DNA from: Hasllibacter sp963833115
GTDB lineage: Bacteria > Pseudomonadota > Alphaproteobacteria > Rhodobacterales > Rhodobacteraceae
Length of the DNA: 64,000 bases
Direction: 5' to 3'
Assembly (NCBI GenBank): GCA_963833115.1
Contig: CAWHWS010000002.1
Span: 1 to 64,000, forward strand
The notes under the pieces are model-generated. The model did not search any database, was not told the origin of the DNA, and worked only from the letters and a program-made list of their open reading frames with translations. Shown here piece after piece: positions 1 to 8,916 of the stretch (position 1 is its first letter; each line of letters begins with the position of its first letter). The translations under genes were made by a program, and so were the position numbers.

Positions 1-2
1 TA

Positions 3-662
3 TTCACCTTCCCCGCGCTGATCGCCGCCGGGCTCGACCCTCTGGCCGCGAACGCGTCGAACGCGGTCGCGATCTACCCGGGCCATGCCGCCGCCGTGCC
101 AGCCTACCGGGCCGAGCTGCGGGCGGCGGGGCGGGCGCTCATGCCGCGCACCGTCGTGGTCGCGCTCGGCGGGCTCGTGGGCGCCCTCCTCCTCCTGCAG
201 ACCGGCGCGGCGGCCTTCGGCGCAATGGTCCCGTGGCTGTTGCTGGCCGCGACGCTGCTGTTCGCCGCCGGCCCGCGGTTGGCCGCCGCCTCGGCGCGGC
301 TGCGAATGGGGCCTCCCGTCCTCACCGGCACCGTCGAGTTCGCCTTCGCCGTCTACGGCGGCTATTTCGGCGCGGGGCTGGGCGTGCTGCTGATGGCGGC
401 GCTGACCATCGTGGGCGTGCGCGACGTGCAGATGGCCAACGCACAGAAGAACTGGCTGGCGACGGTCATCACTACGATCTCGGTCGCGGTCTTCGCGCTC
501 GGCGGCGTGGTGGCCTGGCCGCAGACCCTCGCGGTGCTGACGGGCGCGCTGATCGGTGGCTACGGGGGCGCGCGGCTGGCACGGCGCGTGCCGGCCCAGG
601 CGCTCCGGGTCGTCGTGATTACGGTCGGATCGCTGCTAAGCGCCTATTACTTCGCCGCGTGA
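3..662 (+). CDS. TauE/SafE-family permease, 5' end cut by window
   Basis: Integral membrane protein of the TauE/SafE (TSUP) family, which moves small anionic sulfur or carbon compounds across the inner membrane; the substrate cannot be read. The frame is open from the first bases, so the start lies upstream. About 219 codons are visible, most of a roughly 250-residue family member. Family landmarks are FPALIAAG and ANASNAVAIYPGH near the beginning and AVYGGYFGAGLG and NAQKNWLATVI in the second half, between several hydrophobic segments. The internal ATG at 96 is not the start because conserved sequence precedes it. No linked gene hints at the substrate. Confidence 0.88.
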   Translation, partial: FTFPALIAAGLDPLAANASNAVAIYPGHAAAVPAYRAELRAAGRALMPRTVVVALGGLVGALLLLQTGAAAFGAMVPWLLLAATLLFAAGPRLAAASARLRMGPPVLTGTVEFAFAVYGGYFGAGLGVLLMAALTIVGVRDVQMANAQKNWLATVITTISVAVFALGGVVAWPQTLAVLTGALIGGYGGARLARRVPAQALRVVVITVGSLLSAYYFAA

Positions 663-1020
663 TCGGATGCCGATGCGAGGCCGTGAGCCGCAGGAGATGG
701 CAGGCGATCGACAGCGCGCATCGAACGGCCGCTCCGCCCCAGATGGGCCGTTCGTCAAACGCGCGACGGATGACGTCCCGGAGCCCTCTTTGCCCAATGC
801 TGCGAGGGGAGCGAATGACTGGTCTGCGGAAACGCATCGGTTCCGAATGAACCGTTCCACTTAGGTCTAGGCTCTTCTTATCGTCTGTTTCAAAATGCCG
901 AGCCGAGCGTATCGGAACAAAAAGGCTGTTTCGTAGAACCGTCCCGCGAGCCTGCACCTATCCGCCCCATGAAACATCGGTCATCATCACCTGGTTGATA
1001 AACAATCGGAAGCTCGGCGG
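663..1020. other. intergenic region, no gene seen
   Basis: These 358 bases hold only short open frames without family resemblance. The stretch around 860-1000 is clearly more AT-rich than its surroundings and probably carries the promoter of the MFS gene starting at 1021. I could not define confident -35 and -10 boxes, and no RNA gene or repeat was recognised. Confidence 0.5.
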
Positions 1021-2268
1021 ATGGCGGGATGGACGTTGATCGGGACGAACCGGGACTACCGGCTGCTGTTCTCGGCTAGTGCGACGTCGAACCTCGCGGA
1101 CGGAATTGCCCTGGTCGCGATCCCCTGGCTTGCCACCCTCTTCACCCGCGATCCCGTCCTTGTCGCTGCCGTCGCGACCGCCGGGCGCCTGCCGTGGCTT
1201 CTCTTCGCGCTGCCTGCCGGGGTGTGGACCGACCGCGCCGACCGCCGGCTCCTCATGGTGCGCGCCGATCTCGCACGCATCGCTCTGGCGCTTTGCCTCG
1301 TCGGCCTCATCCTGGCTGCTCCGCCACTGCCCATGGCGGATGGAGCCGACCTCGCGCCCGTCGCCGCGCTTGCCTGCCTCGCGTTCCTTCTAGGCACCGC
1401 GGAGGTCGTGCGCGACAACGCCGCGCAGACGATGCTGCCGTCCCTGGTAAACTCCAGGGATTTGGAGGACGCCAACGGACAGATGTGGAGCGCCGAGCAG
1501 GTGCTAGGCCAGTTCGTCGGGCCGCCCCTCGCCGGGATCTTGATCGCCGCCGGGATAGCTCTGCCGTTCGGGATGAACGCCGAGCTCTTCGTGGTCGCGG
1601 CCGGGCTCGTCTGGCTTATCGCCTTGCCGCCGCGCCTGCCGAGCGGAATGGGCGCCTTTTGGCCCGCGCTTCGCGAAGGGCTTTCCTGGATGCGGGGCCA
1701 TCCGACGATTATGCGGCTCGCAGTAATGCTCGGGGCGATCAACGCGGTCTTCGTGGGCGGCATGACCGTCCTCGTCCTCTATGCCCAGGAGGTGCTCGGC
1801 CTCACACCGGCGGGCTACGGGCTCCTTTTGACCAGCGCCGCGTTCGGGGGCGCCTTGGGCGGGCTCGCAGCACCGGTAGTCGCCCGGCGGCTGGGGATGC
1901 GCGGCAGCCTGATTACGGCGTTAGCTGCCTTCGTGGCGGTGAACCTCCTCCTGGGGCTCTTCGGCTCAGTGCCCCTCGCGGGGCTTGCGCTCTTCCTCGA
2001 AGCGGCCGCCGGGATGCTCTGGAACGTCGTCACGGGCAGCTACCGCCAGCGGCTGATTCCCGACGACGTGCTCGGCCGGGTGAACTCAGTCTACCGCTTC
2101 CTCGGCTGGGGCTCGATGCCGTTCGGCGCCCTCGGTGCGGGCGCGCTAGTCGCCGCGCTCGAGCCCGAAATAGGGCGCCCTGCTGCGCTCCACGCACCCT
2201 ATCTCTTCGCCGCCGCGGTCTGCGCGGGCCTACTCGCGTACGGCGCCCGGAAACTGAAGTTCCAGTAG
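1021..2268 (+). CDS. MFS transporter (EntS/MFS_3 type)
   Basis: A 415-residue major facilitator protein with about twelve hydrophobic segments. The loop between helices 2 and 3 reads GVWTDRADRRLLM, the MFS signature (G-x-x-x-D-R-x-x-R-R), and the layout resembles the MFS_3 subgroup that includes the enterobactin exporter EntS and related efflux pumps. The mid-region AEVVRDNAAQTMLPSLV is typical of this subgroup. The ATG at 1021 sits directly before the first helix, so the start is plausible although its ribosome site is weak. No siderophore or antibiotic genes adjoin it, so the substrate is unknown; efflux is inferred from the subgroup only. Confidence 0.85.
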   Translation: MAGWTLIGTNRDYRLLFSASATSNLADGIALVAIPWLATLFTRDPVLVAAVATAGRLPWLLFALPAGVWTDRADRRLLMVRADLARIALALCLVGLILAAPPLPMADGADLAPVAALACLAFLLGTAEVVRDNAAQTMLPSLVNSRDLEDANGQMWSAEQVLGQFVGPPLAGILIAAGIALPFGMNAELFVVAAGLVWLIALPPRLPSGMGAFWPALREGLSWMRGHPTIMRLAVMLGAINAVFVGGMTVLVLYAQEVLGLTPAGYGLLLTSAAFGGALGGLAAPVVARRLGMRGSLITALAAFVAVNLLLGLFGSVPLAGLALFLEAAAGMLWNVVTGSYRQRLIPDDVLGRVNSVYRFLGWGSMPFGALGAGALVAALEPEIGRPAALHAPYLFAAAVCAGLLAYGARKLKFQ

Positions 2269-2416
2269 GTTAAGGCCATCGGTGACGGTAGCAGGAATGA
2301 CCGGACGTTCGTGCATGGCGCAGCGAACTCACCCTTTGTCCCGCCGAGCCGCCTCTAACACCCGTCACCTCGAACGACCGCTATCGACGTCCGTTCGGCG
2401 ACCCCGTCGGCACTCG

Positions 2417-2836
2417 TCACTCGGACCGATCGAGGAGCACGACGAGGCCCTCGGTATCCGCCAGCCCTTCGGTCGCGCGATGGAACTCGCGATCCGCCGT
2501 GACGAGGCGCGTCCCGAGCTCGACGGCCAGGGCGAGGTAGAGGCAGTCGTGTATCGGATGCCGAAGGCGCAGCGCGAAGACGAGCGCTCCGCGCGTCAGC
2601 GCGGCCGTCGGCTCGTGGAGGCGGGCCGGAGCGTCGAGCAAAAGGTCGAGGGCCCGGAGGGCTTCCGCATCTTCGAAGCGACCGGACGTCGCCAAGGTCC
2701 GCAGCACGTTCGCCACCTCGATCCGCATCGAGGAGAGGGCGTGCAGACCTTCGGCCTCGAGGGCCTCCGCGCGATCCGAGCCGCCTTCCGTCACGAGCCA
2801 CTTCACCGCGACGGAGGCATCGACGACGAGCGGCAC
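2417..2836 (-). CDS. PIN-domain toxin (VapC/FitB type)
   Basis: A 139-residue PIN-domain ribonuclease, expected to be the toxin of a type II toxin-antitoxin pair. The metal-binding acidic residues are all visible: D6 in VVDASVAVKW, E40 in MRIEVANVL, D97 in HPIHDCLYLA and D115 in LVTADREF. It starts with GTG five bases after the antitoxin gene ends, so the two are co-transcribed and probably translationally coupled. VapC-type PIN toxins cut tRNA or rRNA; the target here is unknown. The gene looks intact, unlike the PIN remnant near 21.6 kb. Confidence 0.9.
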   Translation of the reverse strand: MPLVVDASVAVKWLVTEGGSDRAEALEAEGLHALSSMRIEVANVLRTLATSGRFEDAEALRALDLLLDAPARLHEPTAALTRGALVFALRLRHPIHDCLYLALAVELGTRLVTADREFHRATEGLADTEGLVVLLDRSE

Positions 2837-2841
2837 CCGCG

Positions 2842-3096
2842 TCAGTCGGCGCGGTCGCGGTCGGCGCGAAGGATGTCCGTCGTGCTCCTGCCTCCGGACC
2901 GCCCCAGATGGTCGCGGAGCGCGCGGGCGCGCTCGAACCAGTCATCACGGGCCTCCCGCGCATGGTCGGGCTGCAGGAGGGCTCGACGCAGCAGCTCCCG
3001 GTGCTCGGCCTCCGCCGAGCGTCCGTGCGCCGCCGCCCGCGCCTTGAGCGCATCGGCGACACCGTCCTCGAGATTGCGGACTGTCAACTGACCCAC
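2842..3096 (-). CDS. FitA-like ribbon-helix-helix antitoxin
   Basis: An 84-residue protein with an N-terminal Arc/FitA-type ribbon-helix-helix segment (MGQLTVRNLEDGVADALKAR, then AEAEHRELLRRAL), the arrangement of FitA antitoxins that bind their own promoter and neutralise a PIN toxin with the C-terminal tail. It lies immediately upstream of the PIN toxin gene on the same strand. Autoregulation through the region above 3096 is expected from the family; no operator was assigned by eye. The conserved AEAEHRELL motif separates it from VapB-AbrB antitoxins. Confidence 0.85.
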   Translation of the reverse strand: MGQLTVRNLEDGVADALKARAAAHGRSAEAEHRELLRRALLQPDHAREARDDWFERARALRDHLGRSGGRSTTDILRADRDRAD

Positions 3097-3364
3097 GTCG
3101 TCCCTCCACGATGCTGTCAGAGTGATAGCACCGACCGGTGCGACCGACGAGAACGGCGGTCAGCGGAGCAAACCACATGGACGGGGGCAGGCACGACCGC
3201 TCCGGGTCCCGTGTCGACCGATGCTGCGGCGCTCACGAACGGCCGACCAGGGAGGAGCGCCGGAGCGGCGAACGCGCGCCTCGACGCTCCGGATCAGCGG
3301 GACCGACGTGCCGGACGTCGCATTCGGCCGAGCGGCGCGGCGCATCGATGCTAGCCCATTCGTC

Positions 3365-4585
3365 ATGCTACGGGCCATATCGCAGAACTGGGCGATCTTC
3401 GCCGGCATGCTGATGCTGATGATGGCGAACGGGCTTCTGGTGACGCTGCTGAGCGTGCGGGGCGTCGCCATCGGCCTGTCGCCCGCCGCCATCGGCGTGA
3501 TGCAGGCGGGCTACCCGCTGGGCGCGCTGGCGGGCTGCGTCTATGCTCCCAAGCTGGTGGGGCGCGTCGGGCACGTGCGGGCCTTCGCGGCGCTCGCCTC
3601 GCTCAGCTCGGTCGCGGCGATCGTGCACCTGCTGTCGGCCGAGTTCGGCGCCTGGCTCGCGATGCGCCTGCTGGCGGGGTTCTGCTTTCCGGGGCTCTAC
3701 GTGATCTCGGAAAGCTGGCTCAACGCCAAGGCCGCGAACCGCTCGCGCGCCTCCCTGCTCTCGGCCTATTTCATCGTGCAGACGCTCGGCGCCTCGCTCG
3801 GTCAGGCGATGGCGGGGGTGGACGATCCCACCGGCGCGCTCCTCTTCGGGATCGCGTCGATCCTGATCTCGCTGTCGCTGCTGCCGATGCTGGTCTCGCT
3901 CAACCCGGCGCCGGACTACGTGCCGCCGTCCCGCATGTCGCCCCTGCGGCTGGCGCGGATCTCGCCCATGGGGGCGTGGGGGGCGATGCTCAACGGGGCG
4001 GCGCAGGCGGCGCTCTACATCGGACTGCCGCTCTACGGTCTGGGGGTCGGGTTGGGAGCGGGCGGCGCGACCCTGCTGGTGGTGACGGCGACGCTGGGGG
4101 GGGCGGCGGCGCAGTTCCCGGCCGGGTGGCTGTCGGACCGGACGGACCGCCGGATCGTCGTCGGCACGCTCTCGGCGCTGTGCGCGGCGGCGGCGGCGGG
4201 CCTCGCGGCGGGCGTGTTCGACGCGGTGCCCTATCTGGCGGCGGCGCTGATCGGCGCTTCCCTGCTGCCGGTCTACTCGCTTTGCGTCGCCGCCGCCAAC
4301 GACCAACTCTCTCCGGCCGAGATCGTGCCCGCCAGCGGCGCGCTGGTGATGAGCCTGAACCTCGGGCTGCTGGCGGGCACGATCGCCGGGCCCACGGCGG
4401 TCGGCCTCTTCGGCCCGCCGGGGCTGGCGATGCTGCTGGCGGGCCTCGCGGCGGCGACGGGCGTGGTGGCGGCGGTCCGCGCGTTGAGGAGCTCCACGCC
4501 TCCGGACACCGGCATCGCCCACCCCATCGCCGTGCAGGGCGTGCAGACCTCCGGCGCCATGCATCCCGAAGCGGCGCCCCCTTAG
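3365..4585 (+). CDS. MFS transporter (YcaD-like)
   Basis: A 406-residue major facilitator protein. The open frame begins at 3122, but the first 80 codons have no membrane character; the ATG at 3365 leads straight into helix 1 (NWAIFAGMLMLMMANGLL). Features shared with the YcaD-like subgroup are AGYPLGALAG, the helix-5 region GFCFPGLYVISESWLN and the central GWLSDRTDRRIVV signature. Substrate is unknown. It converges with the epimerase gene, and the two stop codons overlap within 4582-4585, so the transcripts end tail to tail. Confidence 0.87.
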   Translation: MLRAISQNWAIFAGMLMLMMANGLLVTLLSVRGVAIGLSPAAIGVMQAGYPLGALAGCVYAPKLVGRVGHVRAFAALASLSSVAAIVHLLSAEFGAWLAMRLLAGFCFPGLYVISESWLNAKAANRSRASLLSAYFIVQTLGASLGQAMAGVDDPTGALLFGIASILISLSLLPMLVSLNPAPDYVPPSRMSPLRLARISPMGAWGAMLNGAAQAALYIGLPLYGLGVGLGAGGATLLVVTATLGGAAAQFPAGWLSDRTDRRIVVGTLSALCAAAAAGLAAGVFDAVPYLAAALIGASLLPVYSLCVAAANDQLSPAEIVPASGALVMSLNLGLLAGTIAGPTAVGLFGPPGLAMLLAGLAAATGVVAAVRALRSSTPPDTGIAHPIAVQGVQTSGAMHPEAAPP

Positions 4586-5604
4586 GCGTCGCGGACGGCT
4601 AGCCAGTCGCAATAGTCCCGCAGCCCCGCCGCGAGCCCTGCGGGCCGCCAGTCGGTATCCGCTTCGATGCGCGAGATGTCGTAGGCCCCGCCCCGCCCCG
4701 CGGTGGCGGGCCGGACGTCGGCGATCTCGGCCTCGCCCTGCGGCGCCTTGCGGACCTCGAACCCGGGATCGAGGTCGACGGTCCGGGCGATCAGCTCCGA
4801 TAGCGTCGTCAGGCGGCCGGCCGCGACGTTGTAGACCGGATGGCGCGGGGCGGCGCAGGTCAGCAACGCCGCCATCGCCGCAGCTACGTCCCCGGCCGCC
4901 AGATAGTCGCCGACGCTGTCGAGCCCGGAGACGGTGGGACTGCGCCCCGCGCGCGCGGCCATCATCAGCCGCTTGGGGACGCTGTCGAGCGCCCGCCCGG
5001 AGGTCTCCCGGTCGAGCGGGCCGAACACGGACGCCAGGCGAACGGTGATCGCGGGGAGCCGGGAATCGCGCGCCGTCTGCCGCACCAGCAGCTCGGCCGC
5101 GTACTTGGATGCGGGATAGAGCCCGTCGGGCGCGACGTGCCCGTCCTCGGGCAATGGCACGTCGAGCGGCAGATCGGTCTCGCGCGCATAGACGGCGCCG
5201 GAGGAGACGTTGAGGAAACGCTCAAGCGACGGCAGCGTCTCGGCGAACGCGAGCGCCCGCGCGGTGCCCATCACGTTGACCTCCACGGCAGGCAGCGCGG
5301 CGGCAAGCCCGCCCGCCCGGCGATGGCGCTCGATGGAGGAGACGGCGGCGCCATGCGCGAGGTGCGTCACCGGAGGCAGATCGGCGATCCGCGCGGGCAG
5401 CCCCTCCCAGAACGCCGCGTCGGCCACGTCGCCCCGGACGAAGCGCACCCGCTCGCCGCAGGGCCGGAACCAGTCCCGCGCCGCCGCGTCCAGCGGATCG
5501 CGGTCGACGACCACCGCGACGTGGCCCGCCGCCCGCTCCACCCAGTGGCGCGCCAGATGGCACATCACGAACCCGCCCCCGCCCGTCACCAGGAGAACGG
5601 CCAT
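4582..5604 (-). CDS. NAD-dependent epimerase/dehydratase (extended SDR)
   Basis: A 340-residue extended short-chain dehydrogenase. The dinucleotide-binding loop is at the N terminus (VTGGGGFVMCHLA, residues 6-18), the serine of the catalytic set is in NVSSGAVYA, and the Y-x-x-x-K pair is Y163 and K167 in LYPASKYAAELL. Members act on nucleotide sugars or related carbonyl substrates; the substrate is not evident because no sugar-biosynthesis genes are adjacent. The YciI-like gene ends 18 bases upstream on the same strand, so the two may form a small operon. Confidence 0.87.
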   Translation of the reverse strand: MAVLLVTGGGGFVMCHLARHWVERAAGHVAVVVDRDPLDAAARDWFRPCGERVRFVRGDVADAAFWEGLPARIADLPPVTHLAHGAAVSSIERHRRAGGLAAALPAVEVNVMGTARALAFAETLPSLERFLNVSSGAVYARETDLPLDVPLPEDGHVAPDGLYPASKYAAELLVRQTARDSRLPAITVRLASVFGPLDRETSGRALDSVPKRLMMAARAGRSPTVSGLDSVGDYLAAGDVAAAMAALLTCAAPRHPVYNVAAGRLTTLSELIARTVDLDPGFEVRKAPQGEAEIADVRPATAGRGGAYDISRIEADTDWRPAGLAAGLRDYCDWLAVRDA

Positions 5605-5622
5605 GTCAGACCCCCGCGCGGG

Positions 5623-5925
5623 TCACGGCCGCACCGCTCCGCCCAGGATCGCGACGTTGAGCCAGCGCATCTCCACCCGCCCCCGCATCCCGGCCGCCGT
5701 CGCCGGATCGGCGGCGAGGATCGCCTCGGCCTCGGCGCGGGTCTCCACGTCGAGAAGGAAGACGCTTCCGGTCTTCGTCTCGCGGTCGTCCTCGCGCAGG
5801 CTGCCGGCGAGAACCGTCCGGTCGAGATGCGCCAGCTCGTGCCGCCACATCGCGGCCATCAGGTCCGCATCGCCGCGCATGGCCGCCGCCCCTTCCGCAT
5901 CGTCCGCGATCACCAGCCATGCCAT
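5623..5925 (-). CDS. YciI-like (YCII-related) protein
   Basis: A 100-residue alpha-beta barrel protein of the YCII family. The family start is MAWLVIADD at 5925; an upstream in-frame ATG at 5964 adds residues with no family match. The AWRH-type histidine is at MWRHELAHLDR and the aspartate is in TGSVFLLDVETRAEAEAIL, followed by the PATAAGM segment. YciI proteins have unknown or only suggested enzymatic roles. The gene is the first member of a possible two-gene unit with the epimerase. Confidence 0.78.
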   Translation of the reverse strand: MAWLVIADDAEGAAAMRGDADLMAAMWRHELAHLDRTVLAGSLREDDRETKTGSVFLLDVETRAEAEAILAADPATAAGMRGRVEMRWLNVAILGGAVRP

Positions 5926-6238
5926 TGGATCGAACCCCCTCGTGCCGGAACCGGAATATCCCAAATCCGCCGACCGCTACCTGCTCCGTCTCGCCCGTTC
6001 CAGACGCTTCGATCGCGCCGGCGACCCCCATTCGCACGAATGGCGTCGCAGGTCGCCCAGTTCAGGGCGCGGGGGTGCCTTGAGCCAGACCGGGTCGTCG
6101 CGACCGCCCGGAACGCAGGGCGCGGGATGCGGCACCTTCCTCGAGCGTTCGCACCGCCCCACGGAGCACTGCGCGCTGCCGGAGACCGTGACCCCCGGTC
6201 TTCCGCAAAACACCTCACGGCGTCGCGCCACGCCGCCG

Positions 6239-7414
6239 TTACGAATCGAACCACTGCTGCATGCGGTCGAGTGCCGCTTCCAGGGCCTGCTCGGAGGCGG
6301 CCGTCGAAAACCGCAGATGCCCAGGGGCCTCGAAAGCGACACCCGGAACGGCGGCGACCCTCGCTTCGGTCAGCAATCCGTCGGCCATCGCGACATCGCT
6401 CTCGAGATCACGGGCGACCAGGGCCGCCTCGCAGGACGGGAAGGCGTAGAAGGCTCCCTGCGGCACCACCGCCAGCGTCAGCCCGGGGATCGCCTCGATG
6501 CGGGCGGCGAACAGGTCGCGCCGTCGCCGGTAGACATCCCGCCACGCCGTCAGGCCGTCGTCGGTCCGAAGCGCCTCGACGGCCGCCGCCTGGCTCACCG
6601 AGGACGGGCAGGACGTCGATTGGCTCTGCACCACGGCCATCGCGGCGACGAGCCATTCGGGTCCGATGCCCCAGCCCAGCCGCCAGCCGGTCATGGCGTG
6701 GGACTTGGACACGCCGTTCACCGTCAGGATCCGCTCCGACAGGTCCGGGCGCAGCGCGGCCGGCGTCGCGAACGCGCCGTCGAAGATCAGATGGCGGTAG
6801 ATATCGTCGGCTAGGACGAGCACGTCGGGATGCGGCGCGACGACGTCGAGCAGGGCGCGGCAGCGCGCGGCGTCGATCACCGCGCCGGTGGGGTTGCCGG
6901 GGGAGTTGAACATCACCCATCGGGTGCGCGGACCGATCGCCGCGGACAGGGCGGCCGGATCGGGGCGGAACCCGTCCCGGGCCTCGCATGGCAGCGACAC
7001 GGGCACGCCGCCCGCGATCCGGACGATATCCCCGTAGGACGCCCAGGCCGGAGTCGGAACGACGACCTCGTCCCCCGGCTCCAGCGTGGCCATGAAGGCG
7101 TTGAACAGCACCTGCTTGGCGCCGGCGCAGGCGATCACGTTCGCCGGACCGGCCGCGATCCCGTCGCGCGCGGCGTCCCCGACGACGGCGGCTTTCAGCG
7201 CGGGCGTGCCGGTCAGGGCGGTGTATTTCGTATCGCCCCGCGCGAGCGCTTCGCGGGCCGCGGCCTTGACGGGTTCGGGCGTGTCGAACTCGGGTTCCCC
7301 GATGGTGAGGTCGATGACGTCCTGCCCGTCGGCCCGCATCCGGGCGACCCGTGCCCCGATCGCCAGGATCGGGGACACGGCCATGCCGTCCAGACGGCCG
7401 GCCCGGCGCGTCAC
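6239..7414 (-). CDS. class I aminotransferase, probable 2-aminoadipate transaminase
   Basis: A 391-residue PLP enzyme of the aspartate aminotransferase class. The open frame extends to 7609, but the GTG at 7414 overlaps the stop of the aldehyde dehydrogenase by four bases and gives the family N terminus (RRAGRLDGMAVSPILAIGAR). The PLP lysine is K237 in GVSKSHAMTGWRLGW; FNSPGNPTG and the aspartate in VLADDIYRHL are also present. As fourth gene of the chain HglS, D-2-hydroxyglutarate dehydrogenase, aldehyde dehydrogenase, aminotransferase, it most likely converts L-2-aminoadipate to 2-oxoadipate. The class is certain; the substrate is inferred from context. Confidence 0.85.
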   Translation of the reverse strand: MTRRAGRLDGMAVSPILAIGARVARMRADGQDVIDLTIGEPEFDTPEPVKAAAREALARGDTKYTALTGTPALKAAVVGDAARDGIAAGPANVIACAGAKQVLFNAFMATLEPGDEVVVPTPAWASYGDIVRIAGGVPVSLPCEARDGFRPDPAALSAAIGPRTRWVMFNSPGNPTGAVIDAARCRALLDVVAPHPDVLVLADDIYRHLIFDGAFATPAALRPDLSERILTVNGVSKSHAMTGWRLGWGIGPEWLVAAMAVVQSQSTSCPSSVSQAAAVEALRTDDGLTAWRDVYRRRRDLFAARIEAIPGLTLAVVPQGAFYAFPSCEAALVARDLESDVAMADGLLTEARVAAVPGVAFEAPGHLRFSTAASEQALEAALDRMQQWFDS

Positions 7415-8916
7415 CCGCCGATCTCGAAGCTGACGCCCTGCGCGAGCGGCAATTCGCGCGAGTAGTTCACCGTGTTGGTCGCGCGGCGCATGTATCCCTT
7501 CCAGGCGTCCGATCCGCTCTCGCGGCCGCCGCCGGTCTCCTTCTCGCCGCCGAACGCACCGCCGATCTCGGCGCCGGAGGTGCCGATGTTGACGTTCGCG
7601 ATCCCGCAATCGGAGCCCGCCGCCGACAGGAACGTCTCGGCCTCGCGCAGGTCGGTCGTGAAGATCGAGGAGCTGAGCCCCGCGCCGACCGCGTTGTGCA
7701 TCGCGATGGCCTCCGACAGGTCGTCGCAGCGCATGACGTAGAGGATGGGGGCGAAGGTCTCCTCAAGGGCGACGCCGTCCTGCGCGTCCAGCTCGACCAG
7801 CGCGGGCCGCACGTAGAAGGCCTCCGGCGCGCCGGTGTCGACCCGCTCGCCGCCATGGACGGTGCCGCCCTGCGCGCGGGCGCGTTCCAGCGCGCGCTGC
7901 ATGCCGTCGAAGGCGGCGCGGTCGATCAGCGGACCGACGAGGGCGTCGCCGGCCAGGGGATCGCCGACGGAGACGGTGGCGTAGGCCGCCTTCAGCGGCT
8001 CGACCACGGCATCGTAGACGTCCGGATGCACGATGAGGCGGCGCAGCGTGGTGCAGCGCTGCCCGGCCGTCCCCATCGCGCCGAACGCCACCGCCCGCAC
8101 CGTCATGTCCACGTCCGCGGATGGCCGGACGATGGCCCCGTTGTTGCCGCCCAGCTCCAGGATCGCGCGGCCGAAGCGTTCGGCGACGCGGGGCCCGACC
8201 TTTCGCCCCATCGCGGTCGATCCGGTGGCGGAGATCACCGGGACGCGCGGATCGTCGACCAGGGCGGCCCCCGCCTCGGCCCCGCCGACGACCACCGAGA
8301 GCAGGCCCCCGGGCGCGTCGCCGAAGCGGTCCGCCGCGCGGGCGAAGAGCGCCGCGCAGGCCAGGGCGGTCAGCGGGGTCTTCTCGGACGGCTTCCAGAC
8401 GACCGGATCGCCGCAGACGAGGGCCAGGGCGGCGTTCCACGACCAGACGGCCACGGGAAAGTTGAAGGCGCTGATGACCCCCACGGGGCCCACCGGGTGC
8501 CATTGCTCCATCATCCGGTGCCCGGGGCGTTCGGTCGCGATGGTCAGCCCGGTCAGCTGCCGCGACAGACCGACGGCGAAGTCGCAGATGTCGATCATCT
8601 CCTGCACCTCGCCCGCCCCCTCGGACGGGATCTTGCCGGCCTCCAGGCTCACGATCGCGCCGAGGTCGTCCTTGTGGGCGCGCAGCTCCTCGCCCAGCAG
8701 GCGGACCAGTTCGCCGCGCCGCGGCGCGGGCGTGTCGCGCCAGGCCGGAAAGGCGGCGGCGGCCCGGCCGATGGCGGCCTTCATCTCGGCGGCGCCGCCC
8801 TCGGGGACGCGGGCCAGCACTTCGCCGGTCAATGGCGAGCGGGCGGCCAGCGGGCCGTCGAGATCCCCGACCCCCATCTTCGTCAGCAGGTCGCGGGCGC
8901 GGTCGCAATAGGTCAT
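7411..8916 (-). CDS. amaB: ALDH7/antiquitin-type L-2-aminoadipate 6-semialdehyde dehydrogenase
   Basis: A 501-residue NAD-dependent aldehyde dehydrogenase of the ALDH7 (antiquitin, AmaB) branch. Branch-specific features are GVISAFNFPVAVWSWNAALA, VVWKPSEKTPLTALA, the glutamate in ILELGGNNGAI and the nucleophilic cysteine in GTAGQRCTTLRRL. In this family the substrate is 2-aminoadipate 6-semialdehyde, which equilibrates with piperideine-6-carboxylate, and the product is 2-aminoadipate. The start ATG at 8916 overlaps the stop of the upstream flavoprotein gene, and the stop overlaps the aminotransferase start. The lysine 6-dehydrogenase at 17.7 kb would supply the substrate. Confidence 0.88.
   Translation of the reverse strand: MTYCDRARDLLTKMGVGDLDGPLAARSPLTGEVLARVPEGGAAEMKAAIGRAAAAFPAWRDTPAPRRGELVRLLGEELRAHKDDLGAIVSLEAGKIPSEGAGEVQEMIDICDFAVGLSRQLTGLTIATERPGHRMMEQWHPVGPVGVISAFNFPVAVWSWNAALALVCGDPVVWKPSEKTPLTALACAALFARAADRFGDAPGGLLSVVVGGAEAGAALVDDPRVPVISATGSTAMGRKVGPRVAERFGRAILELGGNNGAIVRPSADVDMTVRAVAFGAMGTAGQRCTTLRRLIVHPDVYDAVVEPLKAAYATVSVGDPLAGDALVGPLIDRAAFDGMQRALERARAQGGTVHGGERVDTGAPEAFYVRPALVELDAQDGVALEETFAPILYVMRCDDLSEAIAMHNAVGAGLSSSIFTTDLREAETFLSAAGSDCGIANVNIGTSGAEIGGAFGGEKETGGGRESGSDAWKGYMRRATNTVNYSRELPLAQGVSFEIGG

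Noticed and set aside
663..1020. Small genes upstream of the first MFS gene
   Set aside because: Short frames on both strands have no start signal, family resemblance or plausible composition.
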